Shown piece after piece: positions 33,553 through 47,100 of a stretch of 64,000 nt of DNA. The notes under the pieces were generated by a model. That model saw nothing but the letters and a program-made list of their open reading frames with translations, had not been told where the DNA came from and did not search any database. Position 1 is the stretch's first letter. Each line of letters opens with the position of its first letter. Source of the stretch: Actinostola sp. cb2023 (Eukaryota > Cnidaria > Anthozoa > Actiniaria > Actinostolidae). The stretch spans positions 186,001-250,000 of the forward strand of contig JAUJYZ010001553.1 in assembly GCA_033675265.1 (NCBI GenBank), read 5' to 3'. The translations under genes and the position numbers were made by a program.

Positions 33553-34491
33553 AAAAATGGATTATGCCAGAGCCTACGTTCTTCGCCGCTGGTCGAAAGT
33601 AACGCAGGCTCTGGGGACGAGATTGACTTGGATCTAGAAATCACGTCTAAAACACTCACTCGGATTTGAAGTAATATTTCAAATCCGAGTGAGTGTTTTA
33701 GACGTGATTTCTAGATCCAAGTGTCATGAACAATGGCGAGGCGTAGCCGAGCCATTGTTTATGGCACGCGGATCTAGACATCACGTCTAAAACACTCACG
33801 AGGTTTTGAAATGGCTTCTCATACTATTCTAAATATTCATGTGCCAGAGAATTATATGAAGAGAAATAATTAAATATAAGACAATACACAAAGTTCCGAA
33901 TTGTTTAGGCGAGAATTCCACACAGTGGATCGGAATTTTTAAATATTTTCCGGCAATGAATTCAGTATTCAATTCGGCTCTCACATGGTTCAGTGCGAGC
34001 GGTAAGCATGGCCGAAGCGCTAGGTTCTAAGCAAAAGAAACGGAGGTTTAAAGAACCTCAAACATTGTAAGAAACAAAAATGGTAGTCGGCCAGTCAATT
34101 CCTAAAACTACACAATACAAGACTCGATGGGGTGTACGTATATTTGAGAATTGGAGGAGTCAAAGGAATAATAAGCTCCCAGAATGCGAAGCTACTCCTT
34201 TAGGATTAAACGTATCCTTCGTTCAAGCACTGGATACGCCTTTAACTTCAATGACGAAAGCCAGCTTAAATTTCTGGCTTATCAAATTTATCCAAGAGTT
34301 AACCGACAAAGATGGAGCTGCATACGTGGAAAAGACGATGTAGCAAATAATTTGTTGTTTGAAGAGATACTTAGAGACGAATGGAAGAGCTGACTTAAAT
34401 CCACTGGATACCAAAGACGTTGTGTAAGTATTTACATGTAGTTTGTTTCTTTTGCCAAGATTAAATTACATGTCGAATATAATATTTACTA
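33553..34491. repeat. Right arm of the large palindrome
   Basis: Inverted copy of 31965-32814. It is about 90 bp longer because CACGTCTAAAACACTCACT and neighbouring text are repeated around 33645-33715, forming a small hairpin on GGATTTGAAGTAATATTTC. The arm ends where the MITE at 34493 begins. Confidence 0.88.
34008..34423 (+). pseudogene. Second copy of recombinase exon 1
   Basis: Opens with ATG GCC GAA GCG and the basic KQKKRRFKEP, then an in-frame TAA at 34068, then the same domain as the minus-strand copy (IPKTTQYKTRWGVRIFENWR; NFWLIKFIQELTDKDGAAY). A TAG follows AYVEKTM where the other copy reads on into YQIICCLKRY. After a frame change, YLETNGRADLNPLDTKDV leads to donor GTAAGT at 34424. 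No exon 2 follows because the MITE at 34493 and unrelated sequence come next. Confidence 0.78.
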
Positions 34492-34492
34492 C

Positions 34493-34970
34493 TTCTCATA
34501 CTACATTAAATATTCATGAGACATTGACCAATGAGCGATGTTCTTCGAGGTCACATGTTCATACATTGAAACTGGGGAAGAACAGATTTTTAAATTATGC
34601 AAGTGGCGAGGGCGGCATTGAAGCATAGGGAAATTGTGGGGTACGATAATATAGAAGGTTTAGAATTCATTTGCATATCGTATTTAGAACAAATTATCAT
34701 ATCGTATTTAGAACTAATTATCATATCGTATTTAGAACTGATGATAATTAGTTCTAAATACGATATGATAATTAGTTCTAAATACGATATGCAAATGAGT
34801 TCTAAACCTTCTATATTGTCTTACCCCACAATTTCCCTATGCTTCAATGCCCTCACCACTTGCATAATTTAAAAATCTGTTCTTCCCCCAGTTTCAATGT
34901 ATGAACATGTGACCTCGAAGAACATCGCTCATTGGTCAATGTCTCATGAATATTTAATGTAGTATGAGAA
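34493..34970. mobile_element. Foldback MITE, complete copy
   Basis: 478 bp. Terminal inverted repeats of about 200 bp start TTCTCATACTACATTAAATA at both ends and include GACATTGACCAATGAGCGAT and GGTCACATGTTCATACATTG. The centre is a short tandem of ATATCGTATTTAGAAC units that turns over near 34740. It is the intact relative of 30017-30420. Confidence 0.9.
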
Positions 34971-35144
34971 ATATTACTTATTAATAATACACGGGTTGTA
35001 ATACTAGAGCTTACTGACTGCTTGTGGGAAGCGGGAGCTTATAAGTTGTCCATGAAGGACCTGAAGGAGGGTTTTGGGAAACGAATCACTTTTAAAGGCA
35101 ATAGAGCAAGTTTCTGTTCGCTTGTTTGCAAATACACATAATTG

Positions 35145-38100
35145 AGATACGAGCCGCCATTTCTATATGACTCTTGTAGTGGTGTTGTCTGATTTCCTGG
35201 CCCTGTAGTCTTCAATACACATAAGATACGAGCCGCCATTACCATATGACTCTTGTAGTGGTGGTGTCTGATTTCCTGGCCTTGTAGTCTTCAATACACA
35301 TAAGATACGAGCCGCCATTACTATATGACTCTTGTAGTGGTGTTGTCTGATTTCCTGGCCTTGTAGTCTTCAATACACATAAGATACGAGCCGCCATTAC
35401 TATATGACTCTTGTAGTGGTGGTGTCTGATTTCCTGGCCCTGTAGTCTTCAATACACATAAGATACGAGCCGCCATTACTATATGACTCTAGTAGTGGTG
35501 GTGTCTGATTTCCTGGCCCTTGTAGTCTTCAATACACATAAGATACGAGCCGCCATTACTATATGACTCTAGTAGTGGTGGTGTCTGATTTCCTGGCCCT
35601 GTAGTCTTCAATACACATAAGATACGAGCCGCCATTACTATATGACTCTAGTAGTGGTGCTGTCTGATTTCCTGGCCCTGTAGTCTTCAATACACATAAG
35701 ATACGAGCCGCCATTACTATATGACTCTAGTAGTGGTGCTGTCTGATTTCCTGGCCCTGTAGTCTTCAATACGCATAAGATACGAGCCGCCATTACTATA
35801 TGACTCTTGTAGTGGTGGTGTCTGATTTCCTGGCCTTGTAGTCTTCAATACGCATAAGATACGAGCCGCCATTACTATATGACTCTTGTAGTGGTGGTGT
35901 CTGATTTCCTGGCCTTGTAGTCTTCAATACGCATAAGATACGAGCCGCCATTACTATATGACTCTAGTAGTGGTGTTGACTGATTTGCTGGCCCTGTAGT
36001 CTTCAATACACATAAGATACGAGCCGCCATTACTATATGACTCTTGTAGTGGTGCTGTCTGATTTCCTGGCCCTGTAGTCTTCAATACGCATAAGATACG
36101 AGCCGCCATTACTATATGACTCTTGTAGTGGTGGTGTCTGATTTCCTGGCCTTGTAGTCTTCAATACGCATAAGATACGAGCCGCCATTACTATATGACT
36201 CTTGTAGTGGTGTTGTCTGATTCCCTGGCCCTGTATATTCAATACACATAAGATACGAGCCGCCATTACTATATGACTCTTGTAGTGGTGTTGTCTGATT
36301 CCTGGCCCTGTAGTCTTCAATACACATAAGATACGAGCCGCCATTACCATATGACTCTTGTAGTGGTGGTGACTGATTTCCTGGCCTTGTAGTCTTCAAT
36401 ACGCATAAGATACGAGCCGCCATTACTATATGACTCTAGTAGTGGTGTTGACTGATTTGCTGGCCCTGTAGTCTTCAATACACATAAGATACGAGCCGCC
36501 ATTACTATATGACTCTTGTAGTGGTGGTGTCTGATTTCCTGGCCTTGTAGTCTTCAATACGCATAAGATACGAGCCGCCATTACTATATGACTCTTGTAG
36601 TGGTGTTGTCTGATTTCCTGGCCCTGTAGTCTTCAATACACATAAGATACGAGCCGCCATTACTATATGACTCTTGTAGTGGTGGTGTCTGATTTCCTGG
36701 CCCTGTAGTCTTCAATACACATAAGATACGAGCCGCCATTACTATATGACTCTTGTAGTGGTGTTGTCTGATTTCCTGGCCCTGTAGTCTTCAATACACA
36801 TAAGATACGAGCCGCCATTACTATATGGACTCTAGTAGTGGTGGTGTCTGATTTCCTGGCCCTGTAGTCTTCAATACACATAAGATACGAGCCGCCATTA
36901 CTATATGACTCTAGTAGTGGTGGTGTCTGATTTCCTGACCTTGTAGTCTTCAATACACGTCACATAAGATACGAGCCGCCATTACTATATGACTCTAGTA
37001 GTGGTGGTGTCTGATTTCCTGGCCCTGTAGTCTTCAATACACATAAGATACGAGCCGCCATTACTATATGACTCTAGTAGTGGTGGTGTCTGATTTCCTG
37101 GCCCTGTAGTCTTCAATACACATAAGATACGAGCCGCCATTACTATATGACTCTTGTAGTGGTGCTGTCTGATTTCCTGGCCTTGTAGTCTTCAATACGC
37201 ATAAGATACGAGCCGCCATTACTATATGACTCTTGTAGTGGTGGTGTCTGATTTCCTGGCCTTGTAGTCTTCAATACGCATAAGATACGAGCCGCCATTA
37301 CTATATGACTCTTGTAGTGGTGGTGTCTGATTTCCTGGCCTTGTAGTCTTCAATACGCATAAGATACGAGCCGCCATTACTATATGACTCTAGTAGTGGT
37401 GTTGTCTGATTTCCTGGCCCTGTAGTCTTCAATACACATAAGATACGAGCCGCCATTACTATATGACTCTTGTAGTGGTGGTGTCTGATTTCGTGGCCTT
37501 GTAGTCTTCAATACGCATAAGATACGAGCCGCCATTACTATATGACTCTTGTAGTGGTGGTGTCTGATTTCCTGGCCCTGTAGTCTTCAATACGCATAAG
37601 ATACGAGCCGCCATTACTATATGACTCTTGTAGTGGTGGTGTCTGATTTCCTGGCCCTGTAGTCTTCAATACACATAAGATACGAGCCGCCATTACTATA
37701 TGACTCTTGTAGTGGTGTTGTCTGATTTCCTGGCCCTGTAGTCTTCAATACACATAAGATACGAGCCGCCATTACTATATGACTCTTGTAGTGGTGGTGT
37801 CTGATTTCCTGGCCCTGTAGTCTTCAATACGCATAAGATACGAGCCGCCATTACTATATGACTCTTGTAGTGGTGGTGTCTGATTTCCTGGCCTTGTAGT
37901 CTTCAATACGCATAAGATACGAGCCGCCATTACTATATGACTCTTGTAGTGGTGGTGTCTGATTTCCTGGCCCTGTAGTCTTCAATACACATAAGATACG
38001 AGCCGCCATTACTATATGACTCTTGTAGTGGTGGTGTCTGATTTCCTGGCCTTGTAGTCTTCAATACGCATAAGATACGAGCCGCCATTACTATATGACT

Positions 38101-41100
38101 CTTAGTAGTGGTGTGTCTGATTTCCTGGCCCTGTAGTCTTCAATACACATAAGATACGAGCCGCCATTACTATATGACTCTTGTAGTGGTGGTGTCTGAT
38201 TTCCTGGCCTTGTAGTCTTCAATACGCATAAGATACGAGCCGCCATTACTATATGACTCTTGTAGTGGTGTTGTCTGATTTCCTGGCCCTGTAGTCTTCA
38301 ATACACATAAGATACGAGCCGCCATTACTATATGACTCTTGTAGTGGTGGTGTCTGATTTCCTGGCCTTGTAGTCTTCAATACGCATAAGATACGAGCCG
38401 CCATTACTATATGACTCTTGTAGTGGTGTTGTCTGATTTCCTGGCCCTGTAGTCTTCAATACACATAAGATACGAGCCGCCATTACTATATGACTCTGTA
38501 TGTAGTGGTGGTGTCTGATTTCCTGGCCTTGTAGTCTTCAATACGCATAAGATACGAGCCGCCATTACTATATGACTCTTGTAGTGGTGGTGTCTGATTT
38601 TGGCCTTGTAGTCTTCAATACGCATAAGATCTGATTTCCTGGCCTTGTAGTCTTCAATACGCATAAGATACGAGCCGCCATTACTATATGACTCTTGTAG
38701 TGGTGGTGTCTGATTTCCTGGCCTTGTAGTCTTCAATACGCATAAGATACGAGCCGCCATTACTATATGACTCTTGTAGTTGTGGTGTCTGATTTCCTGG
38801 CCTTGTAGTCTTCAATAACATAAGATACGAGCCGCCATTACTATATGACTCTTGTAGTGGTGGTGTCTGATTTCCTGGCCCTGTAGTCTTCAATACGCAT
38901 AAGATACGAGCCGCCATTACTATATGACTCTTGTAGTGGTGGTGTCTGATTTCCTGGCCTTGTAGTCTTCAATACGCATAAGATACGAGCCGCCATTACT
39001 ATATGACTCTTGTAGTGGTGGTGTCTGATTTCCTGGCCCTGTAGTCTTCAATACGCATAAGATACGAGCCGCCATTACTATATGACTCTTGTAGTGGTGT
39101 GTGGCCCTGTAGTCTTTCATAAGATACGAGCCGCCATTACTATATGACTCTTTGTAGTCTTGTCTGATAGTCTTCAATACGCATAAGATACGAGCCGCCA
39201 TTACTATATGACTCTTGTAGTGGTGGTGTCTGATTTCCTGGCCTTGTAGTCTTCAATACGCATAAGATACGAGCCGCCATTACTATATGACTCTTGTAGT
39301 GGTGGTGTCTGATTTCCTGGCCTTGTAGTCTTCAATACGCATAAGATACGAGCCGCCATTACTATATGACTCTTGTAGTAGTGTGTGTGTCTGATTTCCT
39401 GGCCCTGTAGTCTTCAATACATAAGATACGAGCCGCCATTACTATATGACTCTTGTAGTAGTGGTGGTGTCTGATTTCCTGGCCTTGTAGTCTTCAATAC
39501 GCATAAGATACGAGCCGCCATTACTATATGACTCTTGTAGTGGTGGTGTCTGATTTCCTGGCCCTGTAGTCTTCAATACGCATAAGATACGAGCCGCCAT
39601 TACTATATGACTCTTGTAGTGGTGGTGTCTGATTTCCTGGCCTTGTAGTCTTCAATCATAAGATACTGATTTCCTGGCCTTGTAGTCTTCAATACGCATA
39701 AGATACGAGCCGCCATTACTATATGACTCTTGTAGTGGTGGTGTCTGATTTCCTGGCCTTGTAGTCTTCAATACGCATAAGATACGAGCCGCCATTACTA
39801 TATGACTCTTGTAGTGGTGGTGTGTCTGATTTCCTGGCCCTGTGTAGTCTTCAATACGCATAAGATACGAGCCGCCATTACTATATGACTCTTGTAGTGG
39901 TGGTGTCTGATTTCCTGGCCTAGTAGTCTTCAATACGCATAAGATACGAGCCGCCATTACTATATGACTCTTGTAGTGGTGGTGTCTGATTTCCTGGCCT
40001 TGTAGTCTTCAATACGCATAAGATACGAGCCGCCATTACTATATGACTCTTGTAGTGGTGGTGTCTGATTTCCTGGCCTTGTAGTCTTCAATACGCATAA
40101 GATACGAGCCGCCATTACTATATGACTCTTGTAGTGGTGGTGTCTGATTTCCTGGCCTTGTAGTCTTCAATACGCATAAGATACGAGCCGCCATTACTAT
40201 ATGACTCTTGTAGTGGTGTGTGTGGTGTCTGATTTCCTGGCCTTGTAGTCTTCAATCAATACGCATAAGATACGAGCCGCCATTACTATATGACTCTTGT
40301 ACTGATTTCCTGGCCTTGTAGTCTTCCATAAGATACGAGCCGCCATTACTATATGACTCTTGTAGTGGTGGTGTCTGATTTCCTGGCCTTGTAGTCTTCA
40401 ATACGCATAAGATACGAGCCGCCATTACTATATGACTCTTGTAGTGGTGGTGTCTGATTTCCTGGCCTTGTAGTCTTCAATACGCATAAGATACGAGCCG
40501 CCATTACTATATGACTCTTGTAGTGGTGGTGTCTGATTTCCTGGCCTTGTAGTCTTCAATACGCATAAGATACGAGCCGCCATTACTATATGACTCTTGT
40601 AGTGGTGGTGTCTGATTTCCTGGCCCTGTAGTCTTCAATACGCATAAGATACGAGCCGCCATTACTATATGACTCTTGTAGTGGTGGTGTCTGATTTCCT
40701 GGCCTTGTAGTCTTCAATACGCATAAGATACGAGCCGCCATTACTATATGACTCTTGTAGTGGTGGTGTCTGATTTCCTGGCCTTGTAGTCTTCAATACG
40801 CATAAGATACGAGCCGCCATTACTATATGACTCTTGTAGTGGTGGTGTCTGATTTCCTGGCCCTGTAGTCTTCAATACGCATAAGATACGAGCCGCCATT
40901 ACTATATGACTCTTGTAGTGGTGGTGTCTGATTTCCTGGCCCTGTAGTCTTCAATACGCATAAGATACGAGCCGCCATTACTATATGACTCTTGTAGTGG
41001 TGGTGTCTGATTTCCTGGCCTTGTAGTCTTCAATACGCATAAGATACGAGCCGCCATTACTATATGACTCTTGTAGTGGTGGTGTCTGATTTCCTGGCCC

Positions 41101-44100
41101 TGTAGTCTTCAATACGCATAAGATACGAGCCGCCATTACTATATGACTCTTGTAGTGGTGGTGTCTGATTTCCTGGCCTTGTAGTCTTCAATACGCATAA
41201 GATACGAGCCGCCATTACTATATGACTCTTGTAGTGGTGGTGTCTGATTTCCTGGCCCTGTAGTCTTCAATACGCATAAGATACGAGCCGCCATTACTAT
41301 ATGACTCTTGTAGTGGTGGTGTCTGATTTCCTGGCCTTGTAGTCTTCAATACGCATAAGATACGAGCCGCCATTACTATATGACTCTTGTAGTGGTGGTG
41401 TCTGATTTCCTGGCCCTGTAGTCTTCAATACACATAAGATACGAGCCGCCATTACTATATGACTCTTGTAGTGGTGGTGTCTGATTTCCTGGCCTTGTAG
41501 TCTTCAATACGCATAAGATACGAGCCGCCATTACTATATGACTCTTGTAGTGGTGTTGTCTGATTTCCTGGCCCTGTAGTCTTCAATACGCATAAGATAC
41601 GAGCCGCCATTACTATATGACTCTTGTAGTGGTGGTGTCTGATTTCCTGGCCTTGTAGTCTTCAATACGCATAAGATACGAGCCGCCATTACTATATGAC
41701 TCTTGTAGTGGTGTGTGTCTGATTTCCTGGCCCTGTAGTCTTCAATACGCATAAGATACGAGCCGCCATTACTATATGACTCTTGTAGTGGTGGTGTGTC
41801 TGATTTCCTGGCCCTGTAGTCTTCAATACGCATAAGATACGAGCCGCCATTACTATATGACTCTTGTAGTGGTGGTGTCTGATTTCCTGGCCCTGTAGTC
41901 TTCAATACGCATAAGATACGAGCCGCCATTACTATATGACTCTTGTAGTGGTGGTGTCTGATTTCCTGGCCTGTAGTCTTCAATACGCATAAGATACGAG
42001 CCGCCATTACTATATGACTCTTGTAGTGGTGGTGTCTGATTTCCTGGCCCTGTAGTCTTCAATACGCATAAGATACGAGCCGCCATTACTATATGACTCT
42101 TGTAGTGGTGGTGTCTGATTTCCTGGCCTTGTAGTCTTCAATACGCATAAGATACGAGCCGCCATTACTATATGACTCTTGTAGTGGTGGTGTCTGATTT
42201 CCTGGCCCTGTAGTCTTCAATACGCATAAGATACGAGCCGCCATTACTATATGACTCTTGTAGTGGTGGTGTCTGATTTCCTGGCCTTGTAGTCTTCAAT
42301 ACGCATAAGATACGAGCCGCCATTACTATATGACTCTTGTAGTGGTGGTGTCTGATTTCCTGGCCCTGTAGTCTTCAATACACATAAGATACGAGCCGCC
42401 ATTACTATATGACTCTTGTAGTGGTGGTGTCTGATTTCCTGGCCCTGTAGTCTTCAATACGCATAAGATACGAGCCGCCATTACTATATGACTCTTGTAG
42501 TGGTGTTGTCTGATTTCCTGGCCCTGTAGTCTTCAATACACATAAGATACGAGCCGCCATTACTATATGACTCTTGTAGTGGTGGTGTCTGATTTCCTGG
42601 CCTTGTAGTCTTCAATACGCATAAGATACGAGCCGCCATTACTATATGACTCTTGTAGTGGTGTTGTCTGATTTCCTGGCCCTGTAGTCTTCAATACACA
42701 TAAGATACGAGCCGCCATTACTATATGACTCTTGTAGTGGTGGTGTCTGATTTCCTGGCCTTGTAGTCTTCAATACGCATAAGATACGAGCCGCCATTAC
42801 TATATGACTCTTGTAGTGGTGTTGTCTGATTTCCTGGCCCTGTAGTCTTCAATACGCATAAGATACGAGCCGCCATTACTATATGACTCTTGTAGTGGTG
42901 GTGTCTGATTTCCTGGCCTTGTAGTCTTCAATACGCATAAGATACGAGCCGCCATTACTATATGACTCTTGTAGTGGTGGTGTCTGATTTCCTGGCCTTG
43001 TAGTCTTCAATACGCATAAGATACGAGCCGCCATTACTATATGACTCTAGTAGTGGTGCTGTCTGATTTCCTGGCCCTGTAGTCTTCAATACCCATAAGA
43101 TACGAGCCGCCATTACTATATGACTCTTGTAGTGGTGGTGTGTCTGATTTCCTGGCCCTGTAGTCTTCAATACGCATAAGATACGAGCCGCCATTACTAT
43201 ATGACTCTTGTAGTGGTGGTGTCTGATTTCCTGGCCTTGTAGTCTTCAATACGCATAAGATACGAGCCGCCATTACTATATGACTCTTGTAGTGGTGGTG
43301 TCTGATTTCCTGGCCCTGTAGTCTTCAATACACATAAGATACGAGCCGCCATTACTATATGACTCTTGTAGTGGTGGTGTCTGATTTCCTGGCCTTGTAG
43401 TCTTCAATACGCATAAGATACGAGCCGCCATTACTATATGACTCTTGTAGTGGTGTTGTCTGATTTCCTGGCCCTGTAGTCTTCAATACACATAAGATAC
43501 GAGCCGCCATTACTATATGACTCTTGTAGTGGATGTGTGTCTGATTTCCTGGCCTTGTAGTCTTCAATACGCATAAGATACGAGCCGCCCATTACTATAT
43601 GACTCTTGTAGTGGTGGTGTCTGATTTCCTGGCCCTGTAGTCTTCAATACACATAAGATACGAGCCGCCATTACTATATGACTCTTGTAGTGGTGGTGTC
43701 TGATTTCCTGGCCTTGTAGTCTTCAATACGCATAAGATACGAGCCGCCATTACTATATGACTCTTGTAGTGGTGGTGTCTGATTTCCTGGCCCTGTAGTC
43801 TTCAATACACATAAGATACGAGCCGCCATTACTATATGACTCTTGTAGTGGTGGTGTCTGATTTCCTGGCCTTGTAGTCTTCAATACGCATAAGATACGA
43901 GCCGCCATTACTATATGACTCTTGTAGTGGTGTGTGTCTGATTTCCTGGCCCTGTAGTCTTCAATACACATAAGATACGAGCCGCCATTACTATATGACT
44001 CTTGTAGTGGTGGTGTCTGATTTCCTGGCCTTGTAGTCTTCAATACGCATAAGATACGAGCCGCCATTACTATATGACTCTTGTAGTGGTGTTGTCTGAT

Positions 44101-47100
44101 TTCCTGGCCCTGTAGTCTTCAATACACATAAGATACGAGCCGCCATTACTATATGACTCTTGTAGTGGTGGTGTCTGATTTCCTGGCCTTGTAGTCTTCA
44201 ATACGCATAAGATACGAGCCGCCATTACTATATGACTCTTGTAGTGGTGGTGTCTGATTTCCTGGCCCTGTAGTCTTCAATACACATAAGATACGAGCCG
44301 CCATTACTATATGACTCTTGTAGTGGTGGTGTCTGATTTCCTGGCCTTGTAGTCTTCAATACGCATAAGATACGAGCCGCCATTACTATATGACTCTTGT
44401 AGTGGTGGTGTCTGATTTCCTGGCCCTGTAGTCTTCAATACACATAAGATACGAGCCGCCATTACTATATGACTCTTGTAGTGGTGGTGTCTGATTTCCT
44501 GGCCTTGTAGTCTTCAATACGCATAAGATACGAGCCGCCATTACTATATGACTCTTGTAGTGGTGTTGTCTGATTTCCTGGCCCTGTAGTCTTCAATACG
44601 CATAAGATACGAGCCGCCATTACTATATGACTCTTGTAGTGGTGGTGTCTGATTTCCTGGCCTTGTAGTCTTCAATACGCATAAGATACGAGCCGCCATT
44701 ACTATATGACTCTTGTTGTAGTGTCTGATTTCCTGGCCCTGTGTCTTCAATACGCATAAGATACGAGCCGCCATTACTATATGACTCTTGTAGTGTGTCT
44801 GATTTCCTGGCCCTGTAGTCTTCAATACGCATAAGATACGAGCCGCCATTACTATATGACTCTTGTAGTGGTGGTGTCTGATTTCCTGGCCCTGTAGTCT
44901 TCAATACGCATAAGATACGAGCCGCCATTACTATATGACTCTTGTAGTGGTGGTGTCTGATTTCCTGGCCTTGTAGTCTTCAATACGCATAAGATACGAG
45001 CCGCCATTACTATATGACTCTTGTAGTGGTGGTGTCTGATTTCCTGGCCTTGTAGTCTTCAATACGCATAAGATACGAGCCGCCATTACTATATGACTCT
45101 TGTAGTGGTGGTGTCTGATTTCCTGGCCCTGTAGTCTTCAATACACATAAGATACGAGCCGCCATTACTATATGACTCTTGTAGTGGTGGTGTCTGATTT
45201 CCTGGCCCTGTAGTCTTCAATACGCATAAGATACGAGCCGCCATTACTATATGACTCTTGTAGTGGTGTTGTCTGATTTCCTGGCCCTGTAGTCTTCAAT
45301 ACACATAAGATACGAGCCGCCATTACTATATGACTCTTGTAGTGGGTGGTGTCTGATTTCCTGGCCTTGTAGTCTTCAATACGCATAAGATACGAGCCGC
45401 CATTACTATATGACTCTTGTAGTGGTAGTGTCTGATTTCGTGGCCCTGTAGTCTTCAATACGCATAAGATACGAGCCGCCATTACTATATGACTCTAGTA
45501 GTGGTGCTGTCTGATTTCCTGGCCCTGTAGTCTTCACTACACATAAGATACGAGCCGCCATTACTATATGACTCTTGTAGTGGTGGTGTCTGATTTCCTG
45601 GCCTTGTAGTCTTCAATACGCATAAGATACGAGCCGCCATTACTATATGACTCTTGTAGTGGTGCTGTCTGATTTCCTGGCCCTGTAGTCTTCACAATAC
45701 GCATAAGATACGAGCCGCCATTACTATATGACTCTTGTAGTGGTGCTGTCTGATTTCCTGGCCCTGTAGTCTTCAATACGCATAAGATACGAGCCGCCAT
45801 TACTATATGACTCTAGTAGTGGTGCTGTCTGATTTCCTGGCCCTGTAGTCTTCAATACACATAAGATACGAGCCGCCATTACTATATGACTCTTGTAGTG
45901 GTAGTGTCTGATTTCCTGGCCCTGTAGTCTTCAATACGCATAAGATACGAGCCGCCATTACTATATGACTCTTGTAGTGGTGTTGTCTGATTTCCTGGCC
46001 CTGTAGTCTTCAATACACATAAGATACGAGCCGCCATTACTATATGACTCTTGTAGTGGTGGTGTCTGATTTCCTGGTCCTGTAGTCTTCAATACGCATA
46101 AGATACGAGCCGCCATTACTATATCACTCTAGTAGTGGTGGTGTCTGATTTCCTGGCCTTGTAGTCTTCAATACGCATAAGATACGAGCCGCCATTACTA
46201 TATGACTTGTAGTGGTTGTAGTGGTTTTGCTTGATTTCCTGGCCCTGTAGTCTTCAATACACATAAGATACGAGCCGCCATTACTATATGACTCTAGTAG
46301 TGGTGTTGTCTGATTTCCTGGCCCTGTAGTCTTCAATACGCATAAGATACGAGCCGCCATTACTATATGACTCTTGTAGTGGTGTTGTCTGATTTCCTGG
46401 CCCTGTAGTCTTCAATACACGTAAGATACGAGCCGCCATTACTATATGACTCTTGTAGTGGTGGTGTCTGATTTCGTGGCCTTGTAGTCTTCAATACGCA
46501 AAAGATACGAGCCGCCATTACTATATGACTCTAGTAGTGGTGCTGTCTGATTTCCTGGCCCTGTAGTCTTCAATAAACATAAGATACGAGCCGCCATTAC
46601 TATATGACTCTTGTAGTGGTGTTGTCTGATTTCCTGGCCCTGTAGTCTTCAATACACATAAGATACGAGCCGCCATTACTATATGACTCTTGTAGTGGTG
46701 GTGTCTGATTTCCTGGCCTTGTAGTCTTCAATACGCATAAGATACGAGCCGCCATTACTATATGACTCTTGTAGTGGTGGTGTCTGATTTCCTGGCCCTG
46801 TAGTCTTCAATACGCATAAGATACGAGCCGCCATTACTATATGACTCTTGTAGTGGTGGTGTCTGATTTCCTGGCCTTGTAGTCTTCAATACGCATAAGA
46901 TACGAGCCGCCATTACTATATGACTCTAGTAGTGGTGCTGTCTGATTTCCTGGCCCTGTAGTCTTCAATACCCATAAGATACGAGTCGCCATTACTATAT
47001 GACTCTTGTAGTGGTGCTGTCTGATTTCCTGGCCCTGTAGTCTTCAATACGCATAAGATACGAGCCGCCATTACTATATGACTCTTGTAGTGGTGGTGTC

